Assembly: GCA_022447365.1 (NCBI GenBank)
Contig: JAKVBL010000007.1
Coordinates: 186,001 to 250,000, forward strand
DNA length: 64,000 nt
Direction of reading: 5' to 3'
From: Oleiphilaceae bacterium
GTDB lineage: Bacteria > Pseudomonadota > Gammaproteobacteria > Pseudomonadales > Oleiphilaceae
The notes below the pieces were generated by a model. The model was not told the DNA's origin and searched no databases. It saw only the letters and a list, made by a program, of their open reading frames with translations. The translations under genes and the position numbers were made by a program. How positions within the stretch are numbered: the first letter of the stretch is position 1; every line of letters starts with the position of its first letter. Positions 62,971 to 64,000 of this stretch are shown here, one piece after another.

Positions 62971-63870
62971 ATGATCGCAATTGTTGGTGCCGGTGCCATA
63001 GGTCAAATGTGGGCCTATAAACTGGGTGCGGACAACTGCGTTTTTCTCGATACCAGACCGAATGGAACCAGTAAAACGATCAACATTACTGTTCAAGATC
63101 AACAAGTTACCAATGAGCTAACTGTTCGCCAGCACAATCTACAGACACTCAAAGAAACTAAGCTCTACATCGAAGCAGTATTAATCTGCACCAAAAGTCA
63201 TGCTGCTTGTTCAACAGCACATGCTCTGGACACTAATCTACTGAAAGCTATTCCTTTCGTTCTTTTCCAAAATGGGATGGGAAGCCAACATGAGATCGTT
63301 GAAGGGATTCAGCATCGCCCTATCTACGCAGCAAGTACTACTAGTGGCGCCAATATAGAGAAGCCAAATAGACTCGTTCTAGCTGGTGAAGGTACAACCC
63401 ATTGCGGCCCTTTAAATAAGCACGCTTCACAACATGATGACTGGCCGTCATCACTAGCAAAAATAAGCTCTCACGCAGACTATAAGCACAATATTAAATC
63501 TACTTTGCAGCGTAAATTACTCATCAATTGCGGCATTAACGCGTTCACTGCGATCGAGAATTGTTCCAACGGCCAAATACGATCAACTCAAAGTTTCCAA
63601 CAGTATTGGCCTTCACTGATTGACGAGTTGAGCGGACTTTCAAATATCTATAAGTTAGAACTGACTAAAACCAATATAGTCGAAATGATCTTATCTGTTT
63701 GTGAAACGACCGCTGCTAATATCAGCTCTACCCTTCAAGACGTCCGGCAAGGAAAGAAAACCGAGATTAACGACATTAACGGTTTTGCGGCCAAACAATT
63801 AATAGCATCAGGTTTGTCAGCAACAACGAACACAATGCTAACGGAGCGCGTAAATGCACTTAGGAATTGA
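62971..63870 (+). CDS. 2-dehydropantoate 2-reductase family protein (PanE/ApbA-like)
   Basis: NADPH-dependent reductase family of pantothenate synthesis, 299 residues. The Rossmann motif is MIAIVGAGAIGQMWAYKLG. The segment ICTKSHA near 73 supplies the conserved Lys, FQNGMGSQHEIVE near 108 the Asn-Gly, and the C-terminal helical domain KLLINCGINAFTAIENCSNGQI ends the active site. The family also includes ketopantoate-like reductases of other substrates, so PanE itself is not proven. Its stop overlaps the next gene by 17 bases. Confidence 0.82.
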   Translation: MIAIVGAGAIGQMWAYKLGADNCVFLDTRPNGTSKTINITVQDQQVTNELTVRQHNLQTLKETKLYIEAVLICTKSHAACSTAHALDTNLLKAIPFVLFQNGMGSQHEIVEGIQHRPIYAASTTSGANIEKPNRLVLAGEGTTHCGPLNKHASQHDDWPSSLAKISSHADYKHNIKSTLQRKLLINCGINAFTAIENCSNGQIRSTQSFQQYWPSLIDELSGLSNIYKLELTKTNIVEMILSVCETTAANISSTLQDVRQGKKTEINDINGFAAKQLIASGLSATTNTMLTERVNALRN

Positions 63871-64000
63871 CCTAGGCGGAACAAAAACCGAAATCATGGT
63901 ATTAAACGCTGATAACAAGGCCGTCTACAACAAGCGCGTTGCGAGCCCACAAGGCGATTACACAAAAACATTGACCAATCTCTCCTCACTTATCCTCGAA
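63854..64000 (+). CDS. ROK-family sugar kinase, N-terminal part only
   Basis: The first 49 codons of a ROK-type protein, cut by the window's right edge. It begins MHLGIDLGGTKTEIMVLN, the phosphate-binding motif of the ROK kinase family (fructokinase Mak, N-acetylglucosamine kinase and similar). Without the rest the substrate cannot be assigned. The ATG lies 17 bases inside the end of the PanE-like gene, so the two are probably co-transcribed. Confidence 0.8.
   Translation, partial: MHLGIDLGGTKTEIMVLNADNKAVYNKRVASPQGDYTKTLTNLSSLILE

Overview
This window reads as chromosomal DNA of a gammaproteobacterium with a polar, FleQ/sigma-54 controlled flagellum of the Pseudomonas/Vibrio/Shewanella type. 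The evidence is the gene order fleQ-fleSR-fliEFGHIJ ... fliKLMNOPQR-flhB-flhAFG-fliA-cheYZA-cheB-motCD-parA-parP-cheW, the housekeeping blocks lptFG / pepA-holC-valS, and moderate G+C. I cannot name the genus. I saw no insertion sequence, prophage, CRISPR array, tRNA or rRNA.

Layout. (1) 1-6867, mostly + strand: the 3' end of a LysR regulator, rsmE, an RND efflux pair (adaptor and permease, with no outer-membrane channel nearby), and an AlaX-like tRNA-editing protein behind a good sigma-70 promoter. (2) rimO on the - strand, a 402-base divergent gap with a foldable leader, then a PilZ-like gene. (3) 9174-49037, - strand: one roughly 40 kb flagellar and chemotaxis block. It runs (in transcription order from the right) fleQ, fleSR, fliEFGHIJ, a complete second chemosensory operon (STAS-cheY-cheA-cheW-cheR-cheD-cheB-STAS), fliKLMNOPQR-flhB, flhA-flhF-flhG-fliA, cheY-cheZ-cheA-cheB, motC-motD, a ParA ATPase, a small unknown gene, parP, cheW and a DUF2802 gene. 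(4) 49240-50651, - strand: cytochrome b561, yceI and a fliT-like gene. (5) 50753-53780, + strand: a lipid-modification operon of iron-sulfur flavoreductase, fatty acid desaturase and sterol-desaturase-family hydroxylase. (6) marC and a secreted DUF6160-like gene, then lptF-lptG, all - strand. (7) 58065-64000, + strand: pepA, holC, valS, a 2-dehydropantoate 2-reductase homologue and the start of a ROK kinase.

How it works together. FleQ and sigma-54 are expected to switch on fleSR and the basal-body operons. I found GG-N10-GC type sigma-54 promoter matches upstream of fleS, fliE, fliL, flhA and, less expectedly, the ParA-type gene. FliF/G/M/N, the export gate FlhAB-FliPQR and the FliHIJ ATPase build the motor. 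FlhF and FlhG set its pole and number. MotCD power it. The first Che system (with CheZ and ParA/ParP) controls it at the pole.

Most interesting items: the second che operon sitting at the fliJ/fliK junction and flanked by two STAS genes; four repeats in the linker of CheA1 that look like the CheY-docking peptides of CheZ and FliM; an unrecognised 101-residue protein between ParA and ParP that shares a short N-terminal motif with ParP; a 13-copy hexanucleotide tract in parP; and a fliT-like gene coupled to yceI rather than to fliD-fliS.
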